Shown piece by piece: positions 52,916 to 61,667 of a stretch of DNA of 64,000 bases. Position 1 is the first letter of the stretch; each line of letters begins with the position of its first letter. The position numbers and the translations under genes are program-made. The stretch is from Helicobacter_J cappadocius (GTDB taxonomy: Bacteria; Campylobacterota; Campylobacteria; Campylobacterales; Helicobacteraceae). The stretch is taken from assembly GCF_030686155.1 (NCBI RefSeq), contig NZ_JAUPEV010000006.1, positions 1-64,000 of the forward strand, read 5' to 3'. The notes beneath the pieces were generated by a model. That model did no database searches. It was given only the letters and a program-made list of their open reading frames with translations, and had not been told where the DNA came from.

Positions 52916-53704
52916 ATGATGCGTTCATTATACACTGCAACAACAGGGATGTTGGGGCAACAACTTCAGATTGATACCACTTCAAACAACATCGCCAATG
53001 TGAATACGAGTGGTTATAAGAAGCAGAGGGCAGAATTTAATGATTTATTTTATCAGGTATTACAATACGCAGGAACAGCCACAAGTGAAACAACACTTTC
53101 GCCTACCGGCATAGAAGTCGGTCTAGGGGTACGTCCAGGAGCTGTAAACAAGATGTTTTCTCAAGGTAGTCCTAAGGAAACAGAAAATAATCTAGATATT
53201 GCTATCACGGGCAAAGGATTTTTCCAAATTCAACTTCCAGATGGAACAACTGCTTATACAAGAAGTGGGAACTTCAAGCTCGATGATCAAGGAAATATAG
53301 TTACAAGCGAAGGTTATTTACTGCTTCCGCAAATTACCGTCCCCCAAGATGCAACTCAAATCAACATTGGAACAGATGGAACAGTAAGTGTAGTTCAGGG
53401 TAATCAAGGCTTGAGCAATGTATTAGGACAAATAGAAATAGCTAACTTTATTAATCCCGCAGGACTTCACGGACTAGGAGATAATCTTTATATGAATACA
53501 AGTGCTTCAGGAGATCCCATTGTGGGTGTAGGCGGTACAGACGGACTAGGTCAATTAAGACAAGGGTTTTTAGAACTTAGTAATGTCAAACTTGTAGAAG
53601 AAATGACCGATCTTATCACCGGACAACGTGCTTATGAAGCAAATTCTAAATCCATCCAAACAGCAGACTCAATGCTCCAAACAGTGAATAATCTCAAGCG
53701 ATAA
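52916..53704 (+). CDS. flgG: Flagellar distal-rod protein FlgG
   Basis: 262 residues. N-terminal rod signature MMRSLYTATTGMLGQQLQIDTTSNNIANVNTSGYKK, middle LDIAITGKGFFQIQLPDGTTAYTRSGNFKLDDQGNIVT, C-terminal LSNVKLVEEMTDLITGQRAYEANSKSIQTADSMLQTVNNLK. Start ATG 52916 (AAGGA 7 nt upstream); longer reading overlaps fecE and is unlikely. Exported through the flagellar type III system. Confidence 0.96.
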   Translation: MMRSLYTATTGMLGQQLQIDTTSNNIANVNTSGYKKQRAEFNDLFYQVLQYAGTATSETTLSPTGIEVGLGVRPGAVNKMFSQGSPKETENNLDIAITGKGFFQIQLPDGTTAYTRSGNFKLDDQGNIVTSEGYLLLPQITVPQDATQINIGTDGTVSVVQGNQGLSNVLGQIEIANFINPAGLHGLGDNLYMNTSASGDPIVGVGGTDGLGQLRQGFLELSNVKLVEEMTDLITGQRAYEANSKSIQTADSMLQTVNNLKR

Positions 53705-53751
53705 TAAGCTACTACACTCAAACTAAACTCTCTTGAAACTAAGAAATTTCG

Positions 53752-53779
53752 ATCACTATATAACTATAGTGATTTTTTC
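53752..53779 (+). terminator. Intrinsic terminator after flgG
   Basis: ATCACTATA, loop TAAC, TATAGTGAT followed by TTTTTTC: perfect 9-bp stem and a T6 run. The distal arm overlaps the stop codon of the convergent clpA gene. Confidence 0.85.
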
Positions 53780-55971
53780 AAAAAATTGACTTTTAACCCA
53801 TTCTTATCGGTAGTTATCTTTACCTCTCCTCCATTTTTAAGCCTACCAAATAAAATTTCATCGCTAAGTTTGCGTTTGATTTCATTTTCAATAATTCTAC
53901 GAATTTCCCTAGCCCCTAGTGAATTATCTAAACTTCTTGAAGCAATATTACTCAAGCCTTTAGCATCAATACTCACGGAAATATTCTTTTCTTTTAGTGA
54001 TATGCTAATATCTTGAATATATTTATTAGCAATCTTTTCAAATTCTTTTTTGCCCAATGTAGCAAAATCAATCACGGCATCAAGCCTACTTCTAAACTCT
54101 GGACTAAAAATATCCTTCAAAGCCTTTTGATGTTTGCTACTCTCGACTTTATTAAACCCTAATATATTTGCTTCCTTGCTCCCTGCATTAGAGGTCATAA
54201 TCAAAATAACATTTTTAAAATCAGCTTTATTGCCACTATTATCAGTAAGTGTAGCATTATCCATTACTTGCAAAAGAATATTATAAATATCGCTATGAGC
54301 TTTTTCAATCTCATCAAGCAATAAAACACAATGAGGATGTTTTTTAATAGCATCAATAAGCAGACCCCCTTGTTCAAACCCTACATATCCAGCAGGCGAT
54401 CCAATAAGCTTAGAAACGCTGTGAGATTCCATATATTCGCTCATGTCGAACTTTTCAAAGTGAAGCCCAAGAACTTTTGACAATTCTTTGCTAAGCTCTG
54501 TTTTTCCCACTCCGCTGGGACCTACAAACAAAAAACTCCCAATGGGTCGATGTACCTCTCCAAGACCTGCTTTGTTCATCTTGATAGCATCAACAAGAAC
54601 ATCAATAGCTTTATCTTGGGCATAAATTCTAGTTTTTAATTTTTGAGCTAGTTTTTTTAACAATCCTCTTTCATCGCTACCGATCTGAGATTTTGGAATA
54701 TTGACACTTTTTGAAATAATATTCTCGATGTCTTCTTTAGTGATGAGTTTAGGCTTTTTACCCATATGAGCATGAATTTTATAATTAGCTCCGACCTCAT
54801 CCATCAGATCAATGGCCTTATCTGGAAGATATTTTTCACTAATATAACGATCAGATAAATCTACACATGCCTTCAATGCTTCAGGGGTATAGCTAATATG
54901 GTGGTATTTTTCATAAATAGGTGCTAATTCTTTGATAATAGCATAAGAATCAGTAAGGCTAGGCTCATTCACTTCGATCTTTGTAAAACGTCTTGAAAGT
55001 GCCTTGTCTTTATCAAAATGAGTTTTGTACTCACTGTAAGTGGTAGCTCCAATACATCGCAATAATCCATTAGCTAAAGCTGGTTTGAGCAAATTAGAAG
55101 CGTCCAAAGAACCTCCGGAAGTAGATCCCGCACCTACAATTGTATGAATCTCATCAATAAACAAAACAGCATCTGGAATCTGTGAAATTTCATTCAATAT
55201 ACCCTTAAGACGCTTTTCAAAATCACCTCTGTACTTACTTCCTGCGACCATATCTCCAATATCAAGTGCAAATATCTGGGCACTATGCAAAGCCTTAGGG
55301 GCTCTTTTATGTGCAATCTCTAATGCAATCCCTTCAGCAATAGCAGTTTTACCAACACCAGGCTCACCAATTAAAATAGGGTTATTTTTCTTGCGGCGAC
55401 ATAGAATTTCGCTTACCCTCTCTATTTCTTGTCCTCTTCCAATAACTGGATCTATTTTCCCTTCTTTGGCAAGTTGAACAAGATTTTTGCTATATTTTTT
55501 CAGATAGCTATCGGCATTTTGTTGAATATCTTGATATTTTTCTTCATTAGCAATCATCTCTAAAATATCCAATCGGGTAATACCTTGTGCATTCAAAAGT
55601 TTTGCACTATAGCTTTCCTCTTCTTGAAGAATAAAAACCAATAAATCCGCAATTTCTAAAATCTTTTGATTAGAATTTGCAGCATGTTCAATCATAGAAC
55701 TAAAAACTCTATCAAGAGCTGGCGTTTGGGTTGGCAAAGACACTTCTTGAGCCTGCGATATAGGGATATGATTGGCAAGATAAATACGAATGAGTTTTTC
55801 CATCTGTGAAGTATTTGCACCAAAAGCTTTTAGCAACTCTTCGCCTTTTGCATTGTGCAATATGGCTAAAAATATATGCTCTATGGTGAGCATCTCGTGT
55901 TTCATTTCCCTAGCATTTTCAACAGCTGTATTGATAGTTTGGGTGAGATTGGGGCTGATAAGATGGTTCAA
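53764..55971 (-). CDS. clpA: ATP-dependent Clp protease ATPase subunit ClpA
   Basis: 735 residues, AAA+ unfoldase working with ClpP. N domain (LTQTINTAVENAREMKHEMLTIEHIFLAIL), two nucleotide sites: GEPGVGKTAIAEG near 195 and GPSGVGKTELSKE near 480, Walker B DAVLFIDEIHTIVGAG and VLLLDEIEKAH. The IGF loop equivalent for ClpP docking is in NILGFNKVE. The adaptor gene clpS lies just upstream in the same direction. Confidence 0.96.
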   Translation of the reverse strand: MNHLISPNLTQTINTAVENAREMKHEMLTIEHIFLAILHNAKGEELLKAFGANTSQMEKLIRIYLANHIPISQAQEVSLPTQTPALDRVFSSMIEHAANSNQKILEIADLLVFILQEEESYSAKLLNAQGITRLDILEMIANEEKYQDIQQNADSYLKKYSKNLVQLAKEGKIDPVIGRGQEIERVSEILCRRKKNNPILIGEPGVGKTAIAEGIALEIAHKRAPKALHSAQIFALDIGDMVAGSKYRGDFEKRLKGILNEISQIPDAVLFIDEIHTIVGAGSTSGGSLDASNLLKPALANGLLRCIGATTYSEYKTHFDKDKALSRRFTKIEVNEPSLTDSYAIIKELAPIYEKYHHISYTPEALKACVDLSDRYISEKYLPDKAIDLMDEVGANYKIHAHMGKKPKLITKEDIENIISKSVNIPKSQIGSDERGLLKKLAQKLKTRIYAQDKAIDVLVDAIKMNKAGLGEVHRPIGSFLFVGPSGVGKTELSKELSKVLGLHFEKFDMSEYMESHSVSKLIGSPAGYVGFEQGGLLIDAIKKHPHCVLLLDEIEKAHSDIYNILLQVMDNATLTDNSGNKADFKNVILIMTSNAGSKEANILGFNKVESSKHQKALKDIFSPEFRSRLDAVIDFATLGKKEFEKIANKYIQDISISLKEKNISVSIDAKGLSNIASRSLDNSLGAREIRRIIENEIKRKLSDEILFGRLKNGGEVKITTDKNGLKVNFLKKSL

Positions 55972-55980
55972 ATTTTTCTC

Positions 55981-56280
55981 CTAATTTAAATCTTGCATAA
56001 TAACTCTAAGAGGAAAACCATTTTTTTTAGCTTGCATCCTAGCTTGTTTTGTCTTGAATTCTGCAACATCATAAGGATATACTCCACACACAGCACTTCC
56101 ATTGCGATGCACACTAAGCATAATCTCCGTAGATTCATTATAGGTTTTTCCAAAAATTTGCATCAAAATTTTTATCACAAATTCCATTGTTGTGTAATCA
56201 TCATTGAGTAAAATTACTTTAGACATTTTAGGTTCTTGAAGCAAAAGATCAGTTTCAACTTGTGTGCTATTTTGAGGCAT
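55981..56280 (-). CDS. clpS: ClpS adaptor of the N-end rule pathway
   Basis: 99 residues, ClpS core: KVILLNDDYTTMEFVIKILMQIFGKTYNESTEIMLSVHRNGSAVCGVYPYDVAEFKTKQ. The N-degron pocket residues N-D-D and H are present. It delivers N-end-rule substrates to ClpA. ClpA follows 9 nt after its stop. Confidence 0.95.
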   Translation of the reverse strand: MPQNSTQVETDLLLQEPKMSKVILLNDDYTTMEFVIKILMQIFGKTYNESTEIMLSVHRNGSAVCGVYPYDVAEFKTKQARMQAKKNGFPLRVIMQDLN

Positions 56281-56348
56281 TAAATTCCCTAAAAATTATT
56301 TTGGTTTGAGTATAATTTTACCAAATTTTATTAATTTAAAGGCACTTT

Positions 56349-57008
56349 TTGAAAAGCTTATTTATCACAGCAACAAACACGAATATTGGTAAAACTTACA
56401 GCACACATCTTCTAGCAGATTATATGAACTCCCAGGGGATCAAAACCATCATTGCTAAGCCCATTGAAACAGGTGATAATGGGAATGAAATACTAGATTG
56501 CCAAAGACACTCCCAATATAATCTTAAAATCGATCAAAGTCTATCTATAGAGGATATAAATTTTTATCGTTACAAACTACCTGCCTCACCTTTTGTGGCA
56601 AAAAAATATGAAAATATTTCTACAGAAATTGATTTTGATATGATTTATCAAAAGCTCTCTAACTTGGAATCAAAATGTGATGTGTTACTAATAGAGGGTG
56701 CAGGTGGATTAATGGTGCCTATTAATGAAGAATATAATATGTTAGATCTGGCTAGATTTTTGAAGGCTTCCATGTGTCTAATAAGCTCTGATAAGCTAGG
56801 AATGATTAATGATCTGGTATTGAACATAGAATTTTTAAAATCCAAAAATATTCCCTGTATTTATGCCATCAACCTCATCAACGAGGAGAATTATAATACT
56901 ATCAGCAAACCATATATTGAATATTTAAACACAAAACTTCCAAATCCTATTTATATACTGCAAAAAGATATTTCTAAAATCACTCATGATTTTTTGTCTT
57001 TTAGCTAA
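56349..57008 (+). CDS. bioD: Dethiobiotin synthetase
   Basis: 219 residues, TTG start behind AAAGG. P-loop-like ITATNTNIGKTYSTHLLADYM, AKPIETGD, and LIEGAGGLMVPINEEYNMLDLA are BioD signatures. It makes dethiobiotin from DAPA, CO2 and ATP. Divergent from clpS, as in H. pylori HP0029-HP0033. Confidence 0.95.
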   Translation: MKSLFITATNTNIGKTYSTHLLADYMNSQGIKTIIAKPIETGDNGNEILDCQRHSQYNLKIDQSLSIEDINFYRYKLPASPFVAKKYENISTEIDFDMIYQKLSNLESKCDVLLIEGAGGLMVPINEEYNMLDLARFLKASMCLISSDKLGMINDLVLNIEFLKSKNIPCIYAINLINEENYNTISKPYIEYLNTKLPNPIYILQKDISKITHDFLSFS

Positions 57009-57063
57009 ATTTTATTTTTTTATTATACGATAATGCTCGAAAAACTAGGACAAAGGAACTAAA

Positions 57064-58392
57064 ATGACTCAAGCTGTTGGCAAAAAATATCGCAATATTG
57101 ATGTTTATCTTGCTTCACAAGAAAGACTTGATGTTATATTTGCAAACTTTAAACGCATTATCTTGAGTTTTTCAGGTGGAAAAGACAGTGGTGTGATGCT
57201 TAATTTGGTGCTAGATTATATGAAAACTCATAAAATCCGCAAGAAAATAATTCTATTTATTGTAGATCTTGAAGCACAATACTCTTATACAATCGAATAT
57301 ATCAAAAAAATGATTAAAAATAACGAGAAATATTTGGAGGTTCATTGGTGTTGTTTACCACTAAATCTTAGGAATGCCACAAGTGTTTTTAATCCCTTTT
57401 GGACTTGCTGGGACAAGGACAATATGGATAAATGGGTAAGGGAATATCCTCAAGAAATGCACAATCCCAAAAGAAATTCTTATGTTTGGACGCTCGAAAA
57501 TCACCCTTTTGATTTTTTTAGCTACAAAATGGAATTTGAAGAATTTACCAATGCCTTTGTACGTTTTCAAGCCAAAGAAAGTAAGAGTACTGTTTGCCTT
57601 GTAGGAATTCGAGCTGACGAAAGCTTTAATCGTTTTAGGACAATTGCCAATGCTGCCAAACGCACTTTTGAAGGCAAGAAATGGACCACCCAGATAGGTA
57701 AAGATTCTGAAAATGTATATAATGCCTACCCAATATATGACTGGACTACAGAGGATATTTGGGTCGCAAATTATAAATTCAAATGGGATTATAATGAACT
57801 TTATGATTTATTTTACAAAGCGGGGATGTCTTTGTCAGAAATGAGAATTTGCCAACCTTATGGCGATGATCAAAAAAATGGCTTAAACCTTTTTCGAGTA
57901 ATCGAGCCTTATACTTGGGTAAGTGTCGTAAATCGAGTTAGTGGTGCGAATTTTGGCAATATTTATTGCAAAGACAAGATAATGGGGTATTATGATGTAA
58001 AGCTCCCTGAAGGGCATACTTGGAAGAGTTACACAAAAATGCTCTTAGCAACACTACCTGTAGAACTTAGGAATCATTATGTGGAAAAATTTATAAAATT
58101 TATCAGATACTGGAACAAAAAAGGTTGCTATATAAGCGAAGAAGGAAGAAAGGTTGAAGGGGTAAAACCTCTTAATAGGTTAAGCAATAAAGGCAAGGAG
58201 CTCTTTGTATTTACAAAAATCCCAGATACTGCTCCTAGAAAAATAGAAGCGAACAAAGAAGTCCCCTCATGGAGACGAATGGCAGTTTGTATCATAAAAA
58301 ATGATGTACTTTGCAAGGGATTGAGTTTTGCACAAACAAAAGAGCAAAGAAATAAAATTGCCAAGATAATGGAAAAATACAAAGATTTCTAG
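57064..58392 (+). CDS. PAPS-reductase-family (DUF3440) protein, YbdN/IbrA-like
   Basis: 442 residues. PP-loop ATP pyrophosphatase motif FSGGKDSG near 36-43 and the acidic IVDLEAQYSYTIEYI follow the PAPS-reductase/DndC fold. TVCLVGIRADES and YPIYDWTTEDIW are typical of this family; the C-terminal YWNKKGCY and CxxP-like parts differ from sulfate assimilation CysH, so it is not a sulfite-forming enzyme. The ParB-like gene follows 13 nt later. E. coli YbdN and the regulator IbrA are the named relatives from memory. Probable nucleotide- or sulfur-transfer chemistry on DNA or RNA, unproven. Confidence 0.85.
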   Translation: MTQAVGKKYRNIDVYLASQERLDVIFANFKRIILSFSGGKDSGVMLNLVLDYMKTHKIRKKIILFIVDLEAQYSYTIEYIKKMIKNNEKYLEVHWCCLPLNLRNATSVFNPFWTCWDKDNMDKWVREYPQEMHNPKRNSYVWTLENHPFDFFSYKMEFEEFTNAFVRFQAKESKSTVCLVGIRADESFNRFRTIANAAKRTFEGKKWTTQIGKDSENVYNAYPIYDWTTEDIWVANYKFKWDYNELYDLFYKAGMSLSEMRICQPYGDDQKNGLNLFRVIEPYTWVSVVNRVSGANFGNIYCKDKIMGYYDVKLPEGHTWKSYTKMLLATLPVELRNHYVEKFIKFIRYWNKKGCYISEEGRKVEGVKPLNRLSNKGKELFVFTKIPDTAPRKIEANKEVPSWRRMAVCIIKNDVLCKGLSFAQTKEQRNKIAKIMEKYKDF

Positions 58393-58405
58393 TTAAAGGA
58401 CTCCT

Positions 58406-58933
58406 ATGAAAACTAAAGAAAAAGATAATTTTAAGTCTCCTGTGTATAATGTAATATCTGTTCCATTTGAAAAGATACGATCAAATACCTACAATCCCAA
58501 TCATATTGCCACCCCAGAAATGGAACTTTTATACCAATCTATTTTAAATGATGGCTACACGATGCCTATTGTGTGTTACTATATAAGCGATGAAGATATA
58601 TATGAGATTGTTGATGGCTTTCACCGGTATATCACAATGCGAGAACATAGAGATATATATGAACGAGAAAATGGATTTTTACCAGTTGTTGTGATAAACA
58701 AAGATATTTCTCATCGTATGGCTTCTACAATTCGCCATAATCGTGCTAGAGGAAGCCACTCCGTAGAATTGATGCAAAACATAGTAGCTGAACTTGTAGA
58801 GTGTGGCAAAAGTGATGAATGGATTATGCGAAATATTGGTATGGACCCCGATGAATTGCTTCGTTTAAAGCAAGTTACTGGATTAGCATCTTTGTTTGCA
58901 GGAAAGGATTTTAGCAAAAGCTGGAATGCTTAA
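58406..58933 (+). CDS. ParB/Srx-domain protein, YbdM/IbrB-like
   Basis: 175 residues. ParB N-terminal fold: PFEKIRSNTYNPNHIATPEMELLYQSI, GYTMPIVCYY and the GFHR nucleotide-binding box in EIVDGFHRYITMREH (about 71-74). The C-terminal part NRARGSHSVELM, IMRNIGMDPDELLRLKQVTGLASLF looks like a helix-turn-helix. Sulfiredoxin/ParB-CTPase folds share this box. Paired with the YbdN-like gene (AAAGGA ribosome site) as in ybdN-ybdM / ibrA-ibrB. A hairpin follows. Confidence 0.85.
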   Translation: MKTKEKDNFKSPVYNVISVPFEKIRSNTYNPNHIATPEMELLYQSILNDGYTMPIVCYYISDEDIYEIVDGFHRYITMREHRDIYERENGFLPVVVINKDISHRMASTIRHNRARGSHSVELMQNIVAELVECGKSDEWIMRNIGMDPDELLRLKQVTGLASLFAGKDFSKSWNA

Positions 58934-58991
58934 AAGCCTATATTGCCAAACTCTCCTTATTGATAATATACCTATAAATCCATTAAAAAAT

Positions 58992-59025
58992 AAACCGTAC
59001 GGATTTTATTTTATACCGTAGGTTT
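58992..59025 (+). terminator. Stem-loop after the YbdN/YbdM-like pair
   Basis: AAACCGTACGG and CCGTAGGTTT form a 10-bp stem with one bulged G around an AT-rich 13-nt loop. It lies 59 nt after the ParB-like stop. No T-run follows, so it may be a weak terminator or a mobile-end/attachment relic. Remaining sequence to the chemoreceptor is AT-rich. Confidence 0.5.
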
Positions 59026-59286
59026 GCCTCTATCTAATATACACAATATTTTTTTCTAATTCCTATAGCCATTCTTATAAAAATAACCATTATTTTTCCA
59101 TCTATTCCCTTATTTATTCTTTCTATATCCATTATTGAAAAAATATATCTTTATATAATTTTTATTAAATATTATTTATTATTCCTAGATACTTTCAAGG
59201 GTGGCAATTCTTCGCTTAAATGGCAATTTTATTCTGAGTTTGTCTTATCCAAAGTATTTATCTTAATAAATTTTTAAGGAGTAATT
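59026..59286. other. Intergenic region before the chemoreceptor
   Basis: AT-rich, rich in TATTATT and TTTCTA words, with no credible ORF. It should hold the promoter of the chemoreceptor; a TAAGGAG ribosome site ends it. Confidence 0.4.
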
Positions 59287-60969
59287 ATGACTATATCATC
59301 TCGCATCATTGCTATGATTTTACTAGCACTTTTTGTCCTCTCGAGTATTATTATTTATTCCTCATTTTCTATGGCAAAAAATTTAGAGGGATTTTTTGCC
59401 ATGAAGGTGAGAGATGGAAAGATACAAGAGAGAAAACAACAGCTCAAAGATACTTTTGAACTGCTCACTTTAATCCAATCTGTAATGAAAGATTCATATG
59501 CAGAAGATGGAAGATTAAAAAAAGTCAATAGTGATATTTTAAAATTCCTGCAAAAGGTTCAAGATGGCGAGAATGGTCTAAATGTAATGGTTGTTACAGA
59601 AGATGGAAGATTAGTCTTTAATCCAATTTCTCCAGAATTAGTTGGGAAAAACGTATTAAATCTAAAATCTGCTGACAATATTTTTATTGCTAGAGAATTT
59701 ATCAAAATCGCCAAAAATGGTGGAGGATATATTGAATATAAAATGCCTAGAGAACATGGAAGCATCCCTGAAAGCAAAATTGCGTATGTAAAACAGGATA
59801 AAGCCGACAATATAGTTGCAATTACAACTTATTTTAGCGACATTCAAAGAGATGCGGAAATCATTAAAAATAATGTCGCCCAGAGAACCAAAAACAACTT
59901 TATAAACTTCTTTTTGGTTGCAGTTGTAGTTGTATTGGTAATTTTGGTGGTTTCATTTTTTTATATTCGACTTAACCTTGTGCGTCCTATCAGAGATCTT
60001 ATCACACGTGCAAAAAATCTCTCCAGCGGAGATGGTGATCTTAGTAGAAAACTAGAGATAAAAGGAAGGGATGAAATCGCACAAGCTAGTAGTGCTATCA
60101 ACAGCTTTATAGAAAAAGTTAGGGTGCTAATTGTGGATGCCAAGCAACTTTCTTCAGAAAATTCTTCGGTGGCACACGAACTTAGCTCAACATCATTAAG
60201 CACAGGAAAAAGAGTAGAAGATTCTACAGCTATCGTAAGTGAAGTAACACACAAAAGTCAAAAAATTGAATCTGAAACTCTCTCTTGCATTGAGATCGCC
60301 CAAGAAGGCAAAGAAGACTTACAAAAAGCCAAAATTTATGTGGAAGATACAAATGAATCTATCCGTATCTTAAGCAATCAAATCATAGTTTCTGCAAAGA
60401 CTGAAGCAGAGTTATCCATAAAAATTGAACGTTTGAGCCAAAATGCTGAAGATATTAAATCTATCTTATACATTATCGATGAAATTGCCGAACAAACCAA
60501 TCTTTTAGCACTTAACGCTGCTATTGAAGCTGCTAGGGCTGGAGAACATGGTAGAGGGTTTGCTGTAGTTGCTGATGAAGTAAGAAAACTTGCAGAAAGA
60601 ACCCAAAAAAGCTTGAGTGAAATTAATTCCACCATCAGTGTGATTGTTCAAGAAATTTCAGATGTAAGTACAGAAATGCATCTAAACTCCAAAAAAATCC
60701 AAGAATTAACCTCCGTATCAAGTAGCGTTCAAGAAAAGATTTCGCACATGGACGATGTAATGACCAAAGCATTAACGACAACTGATAAAACTCTAAACAA
60801 TTATGTAGAAACAGGTAAAAATATCAAAGAAATCATAAAAGGTATTTCAAATATCAATGGTATATCTACTGAAAATGCTCGAAGCGTTGAAGAAATTGCG
60901 AGCGTATCTGAACATCTAAACAAAATGACAGAAATGCTCAATAAAAAACTTTCAGAATTCAAGACTTGA
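59287..60969 (+). CDS. Methyl-accepting chemotaxis protein with single Cache sensor
   Basis: 560 residues. TM1 about 8-28, periplasmic sCache-like domain about 30-195 (GLNVMVVTEDGRLVFNPISPELVGKN and EYKMPREHGSIPESKIAYVK), TM2 about 203-225, HAMP about 226-280 and the signalling coiled coil with the hairpin EQTNLLALNAAIEAARAGEHGRGFAVVADEVRKLAER. Ligand unknown; Cache domains of this style often bind small carboxylates, amino acids or amines. The nuclease gene follows 17 nt later. Confidence 0.95.
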   Translation: MTISSRIIAMILLALFVLSSIIIYSSFSMAKNLEGFFAMKVRDGKIQERKQQLKDTFELLTLIQSVMKDSYAEDGRLKKVNSDILKFLQKVQDGENGLNVMVVTEDGRLVFNPISPELVGKNVLNLKSADNIFIAREFIKIAKNGGGYIEYKMPREHGSIPESKIAYVKQDKADNIVAITTYFSDIQRDAEIIKNNVAQRTKNNFINFFLVAVVVVLVILVVSFFYIRLNLVRPIRDLITRAKNLSSGDGDLSRKLEIKGRDEIAQASSAINSFIEKVRVLIVDAKQLSSENSSVAHELSSTSLSTGKRVEDSTAIVSEVTHKSQKIESETLSCIEIAQEGKEDLQKAKIYVEDTNESIRILSNQIIVSAKTEAELSIKIERLSQNAEDIKSILYIIDEIAEQTNLLALNAAIEAARAGEHGRGFAVVADEVRKLAERTQKSLSEINSTISVIVQEISDVSTEMHLNSKKIQELTSVSSSVQEKISHMDDVMTKALTTTDKTLNNYVETGKNIKEIIKGISNINGISTENARSVEEIASVSEHLNKMTEMLNKKLSEFKT

Positions 60970-60986
60970 AAAATAGGGGATAACTT

Positions 60987-61667
60987 ATGAAAATAAAATT
61001 TTTTGTTTGTTTATTCTGTTTGGGAGTGTCGATTTGTTGTGCACATTTTATCTATGAGTATTATAAACTTCATAAAGCCTTTGAAAAATATTTTACTAAA
61101 GATAATTGTTCTTTGGTGATGGATAAATATTATTATATTAATTGCTATAGCTTTGAGCACAAAGGCCCAAAGGCTATAGCCTACGAGCTTGAAGAATCTA
61201 TACTTAATCTTCGAGAAACAAGCGAACGTTCTAAATATAGATACGATTTAGAAGTCCCTGCGGCTTATAGAACCTACAAGGAAAATTATATTGATAATAA
61301 ATATGAAAAAGGTCATATTCTCTCAAGCAAATCGATGGCTTCTACCTCTCACTCACAAGATTCTACATTTTTGATGAGCAATATTGTCCCTCAAAATTAT
61401 CAAGTCAATCAAGGTTTATGGGAAAAAGCTGCTCAAAGGGAGAGAAGGGTTGCAAAACTTCAAGGAAGTGCTCATATTCTAAATATCATTTTATATCCAA
61501 AAGAGCCATCAGAAATACAATACATCAAAAACCGCATCGCGATACCTAAATACTTTATAAAAATTATAAAAACTACAAACACTGAAGAATGTTATGCAAT
61601 ACCCAATGAAAATTTACAAAATCAAGATCTGCAATTTTACAAAGTGGATTGCAAGTGGTTTATTTAA
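60987..61667 (+). CDS. Secreted DNA/RNA non-specific endonuclease
   Basis: 226 residues with an N-terminal signal/TM (about 1-22). NUC/beta-beta-alpha metal fold: the usual DRGH box appears as EKGH with catalytic H110, followed by SKSMAS, DSTFLMSNIVPQNYQVNQGLW, whose Asn residues bind Mg2+ and substrate. Cys residues (NCSLVM, NCYSF, EECYAIP, VDCKWF) may form disulfides, fitting a periplasmic or surface enzyme for DNA scavenging or for nicking imported DNA. Overlaps mqnF tail-to-tail by 8 nt. Confidence 0.85.
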   Translation: MKIKFFVCLFCLGVSICCAHFIYEYYKLHKAFEKYFTKDNCSLVMDKYYYINCYSFEHKGPKAIAYELEESILNLRETSERSKYRYDLEVPAAYRTYKENYIDNKYEKGHILSSKSMASTSHSQDSTFLMSNIVPQNYQVNQGLWEKAAQRERRVAKLQGSAHILNIILYPKEPSEIQYIKNRIAIPKYFIKIIKTTNTEECYAIPNENLQNQDLQFYKVDCKWFI

